DNA from: Nonomuraea sp. SBT364
GTDB lineage: Bacteria; Actinomycetota; Actinomycetes; Streptosporangiales; Streptosporangiaceae
NCBI RefSeq assembly: GCF_001083785.1
Contig: NZ_LAVL01000016.1
Coordinates: 35,219-99,218, forward strand
Direction of reading: 5' to 3'
Length of the DNA: 64,000 nt
The notes under the pieces are model-generated. The model did not search any database and had not been told where the DNA came from. It worked only from the letters and a program-made list of their open reading frames with translations. The translations under genes and the position numbers were made by a program. This document shows, piece after piece, positions 49,198 through 58,202 of the stretch. Numbering within the stretch: the stretch's first letter is position 1; each line of letters begins with the position of its first letter.

Positions 49198-50400
49198 TCA
49201 CAGCTCCTTCCTGATGGCCTCGGCGGCGCGCCAGCAGTCGTGATACGTCGAGTAGAGCGGTGCCGGGGCCAGCCGCAGGATGTCGGGGTTGCGGGAGTCG
49301 GCGATCACCCCGTGCGCCTGGCTCAGCCTTCTCGACAGGCCGCCGGCGTCGGGCACGCGCAGCGACAACTGGCAGCCGCGGCGCTCCGGCTCGGCCGGGG
49401 TGACCACTGTGCACTCGTCGAGCAGGCTCTCCAGGTAGGCGGTCAGGCGGATGCTGCGGGCGCGCAGCTCCGTCATGCCGATCGTGTCGAAGAGTGCGAG
49501 CGAGGTGCGGATCGCGCTCATGGCGTAGACGGGCGGGGTGGAGAGCTGCCAGGCTCCGGCGTTCGGGGGCGGGCTGGAGACGGGATCCATGCGGAAGCGC
49601 GTGCCGGGATCGGTGCCCCACCAGCCCTCGAAACGCTGGATCGCCGGGTCGCCGAGGTGACGCTGGTGGACGAAGGCGCCGGCGAGGGCGCCGGGGCCGG
49701 AGTTCAGGTACTTGTAGGAGCACCAGGCCGCGAAGTCGGGCCCCCACTCGTGCAGCCGCAGGGGGACGTTCCCGGCGGCGTGGGCCAAATCCCAGCCGAC
49801 CGTCGCGCCCGCGGCGTGCGCGGCCCGGGTGATCGCGGGGATGTCCAGCAGCTCGCCGGTGAGGTAGTTGACGCCGCCGAGCAGCACCAGCGCGACCCTG
49901 TCGCCTTCGGCGGCGAGGTGGCCGAGGGGGTCGGCCGTCCTGACCACGGTGGTGTCGGGGTCGAGGCCGTGGAAGCGCGCCTGGCTGCGGACCGCGTAGC
50001 TGTCGGAGGGGAACGCGGACTCCTCGACGAGGATGCGGACGCGCTCGCCGCGCGGCCGGTAGAAGGAGACCATCAGCAGGTGCAGGTTGACGGTCAGCGT
50101 GTTCATCACGACCGTCTCCTCGGGCAGCGCGCCGACCAGCCGCGCGGCGGGCTCGACGAGGAGCTCGGGGTAGCGGGCCCAGGGGCGCTCTCCCGACAGG
50201 TGGCCCTCCACGCCGAGCCCGGCCCACGCGTCGAGGTCGCCCAGCAGGCCGTCGCGGACGGCTCGGGGCTGCAGCCCGAGCGAGTTGCCGGCGAAGTAGG
50301 CGCACTCCCGATGGGCCCCGCCCGGGGCGGGCGGGATCAGGAACAGGTCCCGGTGGCCGGGATCGTCGGCGTCCCGCCGCCGCGCGTCATCTTCAGTCAT
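49198..50400 (-). CDS. kynU: Kynureninase
   Basis: A 400-residue aminotransferase-fold PLP enzyme: YFAGNSLGLQP, EGHLSGERPWARY, VVMNTLTVNLHLLMVSFYRP, VGWDLAHAAGNVPL and the Schiff-base Lys230 in SYKYLNSGPGALAG; QRFEGWWGTD completes the signature. It cleaves kynurenine to anthranilate and alanine (or 3-hydroxykynurenine similarly). It lies 9 bases after tryptophan dioxygenase, so the two form an operon; the intervening formamidase step must be encoded elsewhere or occur through another hydrolase. Confidence 0.95.
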   Translation of the reverse strand: MTEDDARRRDADDPGHRDLFLIPPAPGGAHRECAYFAGNSLGLQPRAVRDGLLGDLDAWAGLGVEGHLSGERPWARYPELLVEPAARLVGALPEETVVMNTLTVNLHLLMVSFYRPRGERVRILVEESAFPSDSYAVRSQARFHGLDPDTTVVRTADPLGHLAAEGDRVALVLLGGVNYLTGELLDIPAITRAAHAAGATVGWDLAHAAGNVPLRLHEWGPDFAAWCSYKYLNSGPGALAGAFVHQRHLGDPAIQRFEGWWGTDPGTRFRMDPVSSPPPNAGAWQLSTPPVYAMSAIRTSLALFDTIGMTELRARSIRLTAYLESLLDECTVVTPAEPERRGCQLSLRVPDAGGLSRRLSQAHGVIADSRNPDILRLAPAPLYSTYHDCWRAAEAIRKEL

Positions 50401-50409
50401 GATTTGTCC

Positions 50410-51276
50410 TTACATGTGGGTACGGGCCGACCAGAGCTCCGGGAAGACCACTCGCGTCATGCTGCGTTCGAGCCAGGCCAGCCCGTTGGAGCCGCCGCTG
50501 CCCGGCTTGGCCCCCATCGACCTGCGCACCGCGGCCACGTGCTGGTAGCGCCAGTCGCCGAACCGCTCGGCGACCTCGGTCAGCGCGTCACCGAGCCATC
50601 TGAGCTGGTTGCCGGGCGAGTCGTCCCGGTAGACCGCCACCCAGGCACGCTCGACCGCGTCGTGCGGCTCGTACTCGGCGCCGTGATCGCGGCCGAGCAC
50701 GTCGTCCGGCAGGTCGTGGCCGTGCCGGGCGAGCAGCGCGACGGTGTCGTCCCAGACGCTCGGCTCGCCGAACGCGCGGCGCAGGGCGTCACCGCCGGGG
50801 CTGCGCCTGAACGGCCGCAGCAGCGCCTCGCTCTTCAGCCCGAGCCTGAACTCCACCAGCCGGTACATGCCGGACTGCAGCCCCGAAGCCTCGCCGAGCA
50901 GGTCGCGGAACCGGTTGAAGTCCGACGGCGTCATCCAGCTCAGCCCCCGCCAGCTGCCGTTCAGCCCTTCCAGGTGCAGGGCGGTACGGCGCAGCGCCTG
51001 GGTCGCGTCCGGCACCCGATCGGCGCGCAGCGACTCCTGGGCGCCTCCCAGCTCGTAGGCGATGAGCTTGAAGTACAGCTCCATCACCTGCGTGATCACC
51101 AGGAACGACATCTCGCCAGGGGCGTCGCTGATGGGCCGCTGCAGGTCGAGGAGGGCGCCGGTGCCGACATAGGTGTCGTACGGGGTCTCCTGCTCGAAGT
51201 CGAGGGTCGGCAGCCCGCCCCCGGCCCTGGCCCGCTCGGCCCGTTCACCGGCTGAGATCGGACGTACGCGTGGCAT
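50410..51276 (-). CDS. kynA: Tryptophan 2,3-dioxygenase
   Basis: A 288-residue heme dioxygenase: TPYDTYVGTGALLDLQRP, EMSFLVITQVMELYFKLIAY, SWMTPSDFNRFRDLLGEASG, and the proximal heme ligand His246 in FGDWRYQHVAAVRRSMGAKP, ending GTGGS-like PGSGGSNGLAWL. It opens the indole ring of tryptophan to N-formylkynurenine. ATG 51276 with AAAGGAA upstream; longer starts add a basic stretch absent from the family. It is divergent from an Lrp/AsnC regulator, 145 bases away, the common arrangement for kyn genes. Confidence 0.95.
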   Translation of the reverse strand: MPRVRPISAGERAERARAGGGLPTLDFEQETPYDTYVGTGALLDLQRPISDAPGEMSFLVITQVMELYFKLIAYELGGAQESLRADRVPDATQALRRTALHLEGLNGSWRGLSWMTPSDFNRFRDLLGEASGLQSGMYRLVEFRLGLKSEALLRPFRRSPGGDALRRAFGEPSVWDDTVALLARHGHDLPDDVLGRDHGAEYEPHDAVERAWVAVYRDDSPGNQLRWLGDALTEVAERFGDWRYQHVAAVRRSMGAKPGSGGSNGLAWLERSMTRVVFPELWSARTHM

Positions 51277-51421
51277 GCGGCATTCCTTTCGCTTGTGTCG
51301 GCCTCTCATGATGCCGAGGCGATACGGTGTGATGGAATGCCGATGAAGTGGCCTTTCTCTCGATTGGCCTTACATTCGGTACGGATATCCGCCCAACCGC
51401 TTTGCGAACGAAAGAGCCGCG

Positions 51422-51868
51422 ATGGATGCCATGGATTGGGAGCTGCTGCGCGAGCTCCAGGACAACGCGAGGCTCTCCTTCAACGAGCTGTCGCGCCGGG
51501 TCCACCTGTCGCCGCCGGCCGTGGCCGAGCGGATCCGCCGCCTGGAGGAGACCGGCGTGATCACCGGCTACCACGCCACGGTTGACCCGGGGCGGGTCGG
51601 CTGGGGGGTGGCCGCCTTCGTGCAGCTGACCTGCTACGGGCCGACCTGCGTGCTGCGCGACCCCGAGGTGGCGGCCTGGCCGGAGATCCGCGAGATCCAC
51701 CGGGTCACCGGCGACGTGTGCAGCATCCTCAAGATCGCTGTGCCGTCGATGGCCGCGTTCGAGTCCCTGATCGACCGGCTGGCCGTCTACGGCAAGCCGT
51801 CGAGCACCATGATCTTCTCCAGCCCGCTGGCGAACCGGCCGGTCGTCGCGGTGCCGCCCGCCGAATGA
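51422..51868 (+). CDS. Lrp/AsnC-family regulator
   Basis: A 148-residue protein: AsnC helix-turn-helix (DAMDWELLRELQDNARLSFN, ELSRRVHLSPPAVAERIRRL, EETGVITGYHATVDP) then a RAM/ACT-like ligand domain (VAAFVQLTCYG, IREIHRVTGDVCSILKIAVP). Divergent from kynA-kynU, so it probably activates or represses them in response to tryptophan or kynurenine (KynR-like role, inferred). Its stop lies 21 bases from the stop of the convergent ornithine-cyclodeaminase-like gene. Confidence 0.92.
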   Translation: MDAMDWELLRELQDNARLSFNELSRRVHLSPPAVAERIRRLEETGVITGYHATVDPGRVGWGVAAFVQLTCYGPTCVLRDPEVAAWPEIREIHRVTGDVCSILKIAVPSMAAFESLIDRLAVYGKPSSTMIFSSPLANRPVVAVPPAE

Positions 51869-51889
51869 CGGGGCGGGCGGCGTACGCGA

Positions 51890-52846
51890 TCACAGGTCGA
51901 CGCTGAACCCCAGCCCGCGCTCGCGGGCCACCCGGTAGGCCACCGAGGCCGCCGCGACGTCGAGCGCGGCATGCCCGGTGGACTTGAAGACCGTCAGCTC
52001 CCCGGCCGACCGGCGGCCCGGATGCGCGCCGTCGAGGACGGCGCCGATCAGCTCCGCCCGCGCCGGGTCGGTGCCCTGCAGCTCCCAGGCGCCGGCCGGG
52101 GGCGGCTCGGTCACGGCGCCCGGCCACTCCACGAACAGCGACGACGCCCCGAGCGTGTCCCCGTCGAACTCGGGCCCCTCGGAGCCGCCGACCGAGCTGA
52201 GGTGCACGCCGTCGGCGAGCCAGGACCGGCGCAGCACCGGCTCCCTGCTGGAGGTGCAGCAGAAGACCACGTCCGCGTTCCGGGTGGCGGCCTCGATGCT
52301 GGTCGCGGAGGCCGAGGGCAACGGGGCGGCGATGCGCTCGGCGTGCTGCCGATCGCGGGCGCCGACCAGCAGCTCGGCCGACTCCATCGCCGCGACGAGC
52401 GCGATCTGGGCGCGGGCCTGGGTCCCGGTGCCGATCACGGCGATGCGGGCGGCGTCCGGTCGCGCCAGGGCCCGCATGGCCACGGTCGCGGTGGCCGCGG
52501 TGCGCACCGCGGTGATCGTCTCGGCGTCCATGACCGCCAGCGGCCGGCCGGTCTCGTCGTCGAAGTAGGCGACGATGCCGCGATGGGCGCCGTGGCCCCC
52601 CGCCGTGACGGCGGAGAAGACCGACACGAGCTTGGCGGCGAGCCCGAGCCGGGGCACGTAGCCCGGCATCGCGCCGAGCAGCCCGTGCGCCGAGCGGGCC
52701 GCGACGCGCGGCGGCGCGGAGGCCTCCCCCCGGCTGATGGCGACGAGCGCCGTGCGCACCGCGGCGAGGAGCGCGTCGGACGGTAATGCCGCCCTGGTCT
52801 GGTCGCGGTCCAGGACGAGAACCCCCCTCACCGCGGTGTCAGTCAA
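51890..52846 (-). CDS. Ornithine cyclodeaminase/mu-crystallin-family dehydrogenase
   Basis: A 318-residue NAD(P)-dependent enzyme: APPRVAARSAHGLLGAMPGY, AKLVSVFSAVTAGGHGAHRG (substrate Lys), VMDAETITAVRTAATATVAM and the cofactor loop IAVIGTGTQARAQIALVAAM. Family members include ornithine cyclodeaminase, alanine dehydrogenase and ketimine/pyrroline-2-carboxylate reductases. Beside a dipeptidase/amidohydrolase operon, imine or proline-like amino-acid conversion is plausible. TTG at 52846 with GGAG six bases upstream overlaps the IclR stop by 8 bases; a GTG at 52831 is the alternative. Co-transcribed with iclR. Confidence 0.88.
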   Translation of the reverse strand: MTDTAVRGVLVLDRDQTRAALPSDALLAAVRTALVAISRGEASAPPRVAARSAHGLLGAMPGYVPRLGLAAKLVSVFSAVTAGGHGAHRGIVAYFDDETGRPLAVMDAETITAVRTAATATVAMRALARPDAARIAVIGTGTQARAQIALVAAMESAELLVGARDRQHAERIAAPLPSASATSIEAATRNADVVFCCTSSREPVLRRSWLADGVHLSSVGGSEGPEFDGDTLGASSLFVEWPGAVTEPPPAGAWELQGTDPARAELIGAVLDGAHPGRRSAGELTVFKSTGHAALDVAAASVAYRVARERGLGFSVDL

Positions 52847-53603
52847 GGTCGGCTCCGGCGGCCGTGCCGTCGAGGGCGCGCCGCAGCTCGTCCGTGGCGG
52901 TGGTGAGGTGGTCCTTCAGCTTGGCCAGCGTGGCGTCGTCGAACTCGCTGTCGAGGCCGACGATCGTGATCGCGCAGATCGGGCGCCCGTTGCCGGTGAG
53001 CACGGCGCGGCTCAGCGACGCGATCACCTCCTCGTTGCGCCCGCGCTCCAGGGCGAAGCCGGTGCGCCGGGCCGCCTCGATCTCCTCCAGCAGCTCGGCC
53101 TTGGCCGCCGCCGGATGGCCCTGCTGCTCGGCGGCGCGCAGGTAGGGGACCCGGGCGGTCTCGTCGAGCGCGGACACCAGCGCCATGGGGCCGGCGAACT
53201 TGTGGATCGGCAGCAGCTCGCCCAGCAGGTCGGTGATCATCGCCAGCCGCGGTGGCCGCACGACGTCGATCACCCGCCCGCCTTCGGGCTCGAGAACCTG
53301 CAGGTTCACCATCATCTCCGTCTGGTCGGACAGTGTCTGGAGCACGGGCCGGCTCAGGACGACGATCGAGCTGGCGGCCGCCGCCTGGGAGAACTGCAGC
53401 GCCACGGGGCCGGGCAGGTAGTGATCCTGGCTCCGCATGATCCAGCCGCGGCGGACCAGGTCGACGAGGATGCGGTAGGCGGTGGCGCGGTGCATCCCCG
53501 CCTGGTTCGCCAGCTCGCTGAGGCGGAGCGGGCGATCGGCCCGGACGACGGTCTCGATGAGGTCCAGGGCTTTGTCCACGGCAGAGCTGGCCGGTCTGGG
53601 CAA
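52839..53603 (-). CDS. IclR-family regulator
   Basis: About 254 residues: IclR winged helix (AVDKALDLIETVVRADRPLR, LSELANQAGMHRATAYRILV, DLVRRGWIM) and the C-terminal effector domain (ASSIVVLSRPVLQTLSDQTE, ALERGRNEEVIASLSRAVLT, ICAITIVG). TTG at 53603 has GGAGG four bases upstream and gives the usual family length; an ATG at 53651 is in frame but lacks a ribosome site and adds 16 non-conserved residues. Two palindromes in the divergent promoter are likely binding sites. It probably controls the amidohydrolase-dipeptidase-Dpp operon and its own partner gene. Confidence 0.9.
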   Translation of the reverse strand: MPRPASSAVDKALDLIETVVRADRPLRLSELANQAGMHRATAYRILVDLVRRGWIMRSQDHYLPGPVALQFSQAAAASSIVVLSRPVLQTLSDQTEMMVNLQVLEPEGGRVIDVVRPPRLAMITDLLGELLPIHKFAGPMALVSALDETARVPYLRAAEQQGHPAAAKAELLEEIEAARRTGFALERGRNEEVIASLSRAVLTGNGRPICAITIVGLDSEFDDATLAKLKDHLTTATDELRRALDGTAAGADLD

Positions 53604-53664
53604 GGTCCCTCCACGGTCGCTGAGCTCATTTTTCCATGCTTGACGCAGCATAACAGACGTTGCT

Positions 53665-53699
53665 ACTGTTGCAACAGTTGTTACGGTGTATGTAACAAC
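53665..53699. promoter_or_regulatory. Adjacent palindromes: probable IclR operators
   Basis: ACTGTTGCAACAGT (53665-53678) is a perfect 14-bp palindrome. GTTGTTAC (53677-53684) and GTAACAAC (53692-53699) form a perfect 8-bp inverted repeat with a 7-base spacer, sharing two bases with the first site. They lie between the iclR gene and the amidohydrolase start (53741), in an AT-rich island that must also hold both promoters. Confidence 0.75.
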
Positions 53700-53740
53700 G
53701 AAAATCCTCCCAGAGCCCGGAACGGAGACCGAAGATCGCC

Positions 53741-55075
53741 ATGAGCGACGAAGAGCAGCGTCCGGTCGCGGGCAACGACCCGGCCCCCACGCCCTGTGCG
53801 CCCGCCACGCCGGGGCAGGTGACGATCTACCGCGACGTGTCGCTGATCGACGGCACCGGTGCTCCGGTGCGGCGCGGCATGGCGGTGGTGACCGACGGGC
53901 CGGCGATCGAGGCCGTCGTCCCGGACGCCGAGCTGAGCCGTTCTGACCTGGCCCGGGGCGAGACCGTCGACGTGGCGGGCGCGTTCCTGCTGCCGGGCCT
54001 GATCGACACGCATCAGCACCTGTCCACCCCGCCCAACCGCGAGCAGGCGGAGAGGCTGATGCGCCGGCAGCTCTACGGCGGCGTCACCGCGATCCGCGAG
54101 ATGGCCGGTGACCTGCGGCAGATGGCGGACCTCGGGCGCGCCGCGCTGCTCGGCGAGATCGCCGGCCCCGACATCTGCTCGGCCGCGCTGATGGCCGGTC
54201 CGGGCTTCTTCGACGACCCGCGCACCTGGCAGGTGTCACAGGGAGCCACGCCCGGCGCCGTGCCCTGGATGCAGGCGATCGACGACGGCACCGACCTCCC
54301 GCTGGCCGTCGCCCTGGCCCGCGGCACCGGAGCCGCCGCGATCAAGGTCTACGCCGACCTCGACGCCGGCCTCGTCGCCCGCATCACCGCCGAGGCGCAC
54401 CGGCAGGGGATGCAGGTGTGGGCACACGCCGCGGTGTTCCCCGCCATGCCCGCCGACGTCGTGGCGGCCGGCGTCGACGTGGTGTCCCACGCCCACATGC
54501 TCGCCCACCACTTCGGCGGCGTCCGGCCCCCGTCCTACCGTGATCAGCGCGCCCACCTGGCGGACGCCTGCCGGCGCTTCCTGGACGCGCCGGCGGAGGC
54601 CGTCGACGCGCTGGTAGGCGAGATGCGGCGGCGCGGCACCGTTCTCGACGCCACCACCAGCGTCGTGGACCGCATCCCGCTCAGCCCGCCCGGCGCGGCC
54701 GGTCTGGTGCGCGACATGGTGAAGCGGCTCATCGACCACGCGCGCCGCGCCGGTGTCACGATCTGCGCCGGCACCGACTACGAGACGCCGCCCGGCGACC
54801 CGTACCCCTCGCTGCACGACGAGCTCCACCACCTGGTGCACGTGATGGGCCTGCCGCCCCGGGAGGCCGTCCGCGCGGCGACGCTCGGCGGCGCGGCCGC
54901 CATGGGCCTCCAGGACGCGACGGGCAGCGTGCATGCCGGCAAGCTGGCCAACTTCGTGATCGTGACGGACGACCCGTACGAGGACATCGGCCACCTCCGC
55001 CGCGTCGTCACGACCGTCAAACGCGGCCGTCGCCACGAGCGGGCCGACTACAACAGGGAAGGGGCGCCGGCATGA
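53741..55075 (+). CDS. Metal-dependent amidohydrolase (prolidase/imidase-like)
   Basis: A 444-residue cytosolic TIM-barrel amidohydrolase: metal His pair in LLPGLIDTHQHLST, bridging Lys in AAIKVYADLDAG, metal His in MQVWAHAA and VVSHAHML, catalytic Asp in ICAGTDYETPPGDP, and the closing segment ATGSVHAGKLANFVIV. This subgroup includes Xaa-Pro/Xaa-Arg dipeptidases and related N-acyl amino-acid hydrolases. It is first in an operon with an M19 dipeptidase (ATGA overlap 55072-55075) and a peptide ABC transporter, so the substrate is probably an imported dipeptide or N-acyl amino acid. Confidence 0.88.
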   Translation: MSDEEQRPVAGNDPAPTPCAPATPGQVTIYRDVSLIDGTGAPVRRGMAVVTDGPAIEAVVPDAELSRSDLARGETVDVAGAFLLPGLIDTHQHLSTPPNREQAERLMRRQLYGGVTAIREMAGDLRQMADLGRAALLGEIAGPDICSAALMAGPGFFDDPRTWQVSQGATPGAVPWMQAIDDGTDLPLAVALARGTGAAAIKVYADLDAGLVARITAEAHRQGMQVWAHAAVFPAMPADVVAAGVDVVSHAHMLAHHFGGVRPPSYRDQRAHLADACRRFLDAPAEAVDALVGEMRRRGTVLDATTSVVDRIPLSPPGAAGLVRDMVKRLIDHARRAGVTICAGTDYETPPGDPYPSLHDELHHLVHVMGLPPREAVRAATLGGAAAMGLQDATGSVHAGKLANFVIVTDDPYEDIGHLRRVVTTVKRGRRHERADYNREGAPA

Positions 55076-56145
55076 GCGTCGACATCTCCGGCTACCTGGT
55101 CGTCAACGCGCTCGGCGTGCTGGACAACCCGAACGCCGCCGCGTCGGCCGACGCGGCCGGCGCCCTCGTCCAGACCAGCGACCAGCTGACCATCGACGAG
55201 CGCACGCTGGCCGACGCGCACGCCTCCGGCGTGACCGCGATCAACGTGACCCTCGGCTACACGATGGGTGACTTCCCGCCGTACGAGCACACCCTGCGCG
55301 AGCTCGACACCTGGGACGCGATCATCCGCGACCACGACGACCTGATGCGGGTCGACACGGCCGAGGACCTGGCCGAGGCCAAGCGGCAGGGCAGGATCGG
55401 CATCATCTACGGCTTCCAGAACGCGGCCGCGGTCGACGACCGGCCCGGCCGGATCGCGACCTTCGCCGGCCGGGGCGTCCGCGTCATCCAGCTCACCTAC
55501 AACCAGGCCAACCAGCTCGGCGACGGCTCGATGGCGCCCGGCAACCGGGGCCTGACGCCGCTGGGCAGGCAGGTCGTGGAGGCGCTCAACGAGCACCGCG
55601 TCATGGTCGACCTGTCGCACAGCGGGGAGCGGACCTGCCTGGAGGCGGCCCGGGTGTCCGAGCAGCCCGTCTCGATCAACCACACCGGCTGCCGGGCGCT
55701 GGTCGACCTGCCGCGCAACAAGACCGACGAGGAGTTGCGGCTGGTCGCCTCGCGGGGCGGGTTCGTCGGCATCTACTTCATGCCGTTCCTCAACGCCACC
55801 GGCCACGCCGCCGCCGCCGACGTGGTGGAGCACATCGCGCACGCGGTCAACGTGTGCGGCGAGGACCACGTCGGCATCGGCACCGACGGGACGATCACCG
55901 CCATCGACGACCTGGACGCCTACCGCGACCGGCTCGCCGACCAGGTGGCGCGGCGTCAGGCGGCCGGCGCCGCGGCGGCGGGGGAGCGGAGCGACACCTA
56001 CCCGTTCGTCGTCGACCTGCGCGGCGTCGAGCAGTTCCGGGAGCTGGCGCGCTTGCTGGACGAGCGCGGCTACTCCTCGACCAGGATCGAGAAGATCCTC
56101 GGCCTGAACTTCAAAACCTACGCGAAAGAGATCTGGGGCTCGTGA
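55072..56145 (+). CDS. M19 (renal/membrane) dipeptidase-family enzyme
   Basis: A 357-residue TIM-barrel zinc peptidase. Metal and active-site residues appear in IGIIYGFQNAAAVDDRPGRI (Glu replaced by Gln in the usual EG), LTYNQANQLGDG, VMVDLSHSGERT (His), VSINHTGCRAL (His) and EDHVGIGTDGTI (Asp). The N-terminal HxD of classical M19 enzymes is not seen: the protein starts GYLVVNALGVLDNP where DGHxD is expected, so one metal site may be altered. The family cleaves dipeptides with D- or dehydro-residues. Overlaps the amidohydrolase by ATGA. Its last codons are duplicated downstream. Confidence 0.82.
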   Translation: MSVDISGYLVVNALGVLDNPNAAASADAAGALVQTSDQLTIDERTLADAHASGVTAINVTLGYTMGDFPPYEHTLRELDTWDAIIRDHDDLMRVDTAEDLAEAKRQGRIGIIYGFQNAAAVDDRPGRIATFAGRGVRVIQLTYNQANQLGDGSMAPGNRGLTPLGRQVVEALNEHRVMVDLSHSGERTCLEAARVSEQPVSINHTGCRALVDLPRNKTDEELRLVASRGGFVGIYFMPFLNATGHAAAADVVEHIAHAVNVCGEDHVGIGTDGTITAIDDLDAYRDRLADQVARRQAAGAAAAGERSDTYPFVVDLRGVEQFRELARLLDERGYSSTRIEKILGLNFKTYAKEIWGS

Positions 56146-56179
56146 GGGGCCTACGCGACGGAGGTCTGGGGCTCGTGAG
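56117..56179 (+). repeat. Imperfect duplication of the dipeptidase 3' end
   Basis: The 30 bases ending the dipeptidase gene (56117-56146, coding Y-A-K-E-I-W-G-S-stop) recur at 56150-56179 with three mismatches, coding Y-A-T-E-V-W-G-S-stop. The second copy lies outside any gene. It looks like a scar of recombination between related gene ends or a diverged tandem duplication. Confidence 0.8.
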
Positions 56180-56290
56180 CGCCGCCGGCACGCGGGGTGC
56201 GGAGTTCTCCCCCCAAGAGGCAAGAGGAGCAGGCTACGTGAACGTAGACCGACATGACATCGACCGGCAGCGCACCCCGGAGGGGCGCTC

Positions 56291-58189
56291 ATGAGCGGCG
56301 CCCGCACCCGGCGCGCCCTCGCCGCGGCGGCGCTGGCCACCCTCCTGCCGCTCGCCGCGTGCAGCGGCGGCAGCGGCGGCGACGGCGGCACCCGGACGGG
56401 CGGCACCAAGACGGCGGGCACGGCCGGGGCGCAGACCTTCGGCGAGCTGCCCGCCCAGTCGGGCACGCCCAAGGACGGCGGCACCGTCGACATCGCGCAG
56501 CAGCCGGGCGCCGGACCCTACTACATGCTGCCGATCGTGCCCGGCGCGTTCAACTCCGCCTACGTGACGTACCAGTTCCAGCGGCTCATGTACCGGCCCC
56601 TCTACTGGTTCCCCGAAGGCGCGAGCCCGAAGGTCAACCCGGCGCTCAGCCTGGCCGAGCCGCCCGAGTTCGCCGACGGCAACAAGACGGTGACCATCAG
56701 GCTGAAGCCGGGCTACACCTGGTCCGACGGCTCGCCGGTGGAGGCCGGCGACGTGGTCTTCTTCATCAACCTGCTGAAGGCGGCGCTGAAGAAGAACGCG
56801 TCGAACTGGGGCGGCTACACGCCCGGCCAGTTCCCCGACAACGTCACCAGCGCGACCGCGACCTCCGCGAGCACCGTGACGCTGAAGCTGAAGGACGCCT
56901 ACAACCCCGAGTGGTTCACCGCCGACGAGCTGACCTACGTCGTCCCGCTGCCGGCCAAGAAGTGGGCGCGCGCGTCGGCCGACGGGCCGATCCTCGACCA
57001 CGGCTCGCCGAAGAACGCCGAAGCGATCTACACCTACCTCGACAAGGCGTCGCGCGATCCCGCGTCCTTCGCCACCGACCCGCTGTGGCAGACGGTGAAC
57101 GGCCCCTACCGGCTGAGCGGCTTCGACGTGACCACGAACTTCTACTCGATGGCCGCGAACGAGGCGTACACGGGCCCGCAGAAGCCGCGCATCAAGACGC
57201 TGAACTTCCGGCCCTTCACCTCAGAGACCGCCAAGTTCAACCAGCTCGTGAGCGGCAACCTGACGATGGCCACGGTCGACCAGACCCACGTCAGCCAGGT
57301 GCGGCAGCTCAAGGCCGCCGGCTACCACGTCTACGGCGCGCCCCGGCTGGGCTTCAACTTCATCATGCTCAACTTCAAGGACACGACCGACAACGTCGAC
57401 AAGATCCTCGGCCAGCTCTACGTCCGGCAGGCGTTGCAGCACCTGATCGACCAGCCCGGTTACATCGCCAGCAAGGGCATGTACAACGGCGCGGCCGCCG
57501 AGAGTTACGGCACCGCGCCGGCGAGCTCGCCGTACGCGCCGGGTTCCGGGGCCACCGCGCCCTACCCGTACGACCCGGCGGCCGCCCGCAAGCTGCTGGA
57601 GGAGCACGGCTGGAAGGTGGTGCCGGGCGGCGCCACCACCTGCGAGCGCCCCGGCACCGGACCGGCGGAGTGCGGTGCGGGAATCCCGCAGGGGCAGACG
57701 ATCAAACTCAACCTCTTCTACCGCAGCGAGCCGCAGCTGCACAGCGCGGTGAGTACCGCGTTCGCCTCGGAGGCCCGCAAGCTCGGCATCGCGATCTCGG
57801 TCGCGCCGAAGACCTTCAGCTTCCTGATCCAGAACTACAACGTCCCGGCGGCCCCGTCGAAAGCCGGCGAATGGGCCATGTCGACCTGGGGCGGCTTCAG
57901 CACCACGCCCTACCCGACGATGACCGGGACGTTCGACTCCAAGGGCTCGGGCAACGTGGGCGCCTACAGCGACCCCAAGGCCGACGAGCTGATCCGCGCC
58001 TCGGTGCACGGCGACGACCGCGAGGCCGTCCAGGCCGAGATCGAGCACCTGAGCAAGGACCTGCCCGTGCTCTGGCTGCCGACCGCGCACACCATCTGGG
58101 CCTGGAAGGACACGCTGTCCGGCCCGCAGGAGGCCTTCGCCAACCTACCGAGCTCCGTCCTGACACCGGAGTACTGGTACCTCAAGTAA
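56291..58189 (+). CDS. Peptide-binding lipoprotein of ABC transporter (DppA/OppA-like)
   Basis: A 632-residue family 5 solute-binding protein: lipoprotein signal with lipobox LAAC (Cys24), a Gly/Thr linker, then the conserved KVNPALSLAEPPEFADGNKT and TVTIRLKPGYTWSDGSPVEA, VVFFINLLKAALKKN, NGPYRLSGFDVT, NFIMLNFKD and LYVRQALQHLIDQPGYI. It captures oligopeptides or similar amides outside the membrane and feeds the permeases that follow. ATG at 56291, after GGAGGGGCGC. It is 14 bases upstream of the first permease. Confidence 0.93.
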   Translation: MSGARTRRALAAAALATLLPLAACSGGSGGDGGTRTGGTKTAGTAGAQTFGELPAQSGTPKDGGTVDIAQQPGAGPYYMLPIVPGAFNSAYVTYQFQRLMYRPLYWFPEGASPKVNPALSLAEPPEFADGNKTVTIRLKPGYTWSDGSPVEAGDVVFFINLLKAALKKNASNWGGYTPGQFPDNVTSATATSASTVTLKLKDAYNPEWFTADELTYVVPLPAKKWARASADGPILDHGSPKNAEAIYTYLDKASRDPASFATDPLWQTVNGPYRLSGFDVTTNFYSMAANEAYTGPQKPRIKTLNFRPFTSETAKFNQLVSGNLTMATVDQTHVSQVRQLKAAGYHVYGAPRLGFNFIMLNFKDTTDNVDKILGQLYVRQALQHLIDQPGYIASKGMYNGAAAESYGTAPASSPYAPGSGATAPYPYDPAAARKLLEEHGWKVVPGGATTCERPGTGPAECGAGIPQGQTIKLNLFYRSEPQLHSAVSTAFASEARKLGIAISVAPKTFSFLIQNYNVPAAPSKAGEWAMSTWGGFSTTPYPTMTGTFDSKGSGNVGAYSDPKADELIRASVHGDDREAVQAEIEHLSKDLPVLWLPTAHTIWAWKDTLSGPQEAFANLPSSVLTPEYWYLK

Positions 58190-58202
58190 GGAAGGGGGCA
58201 GC

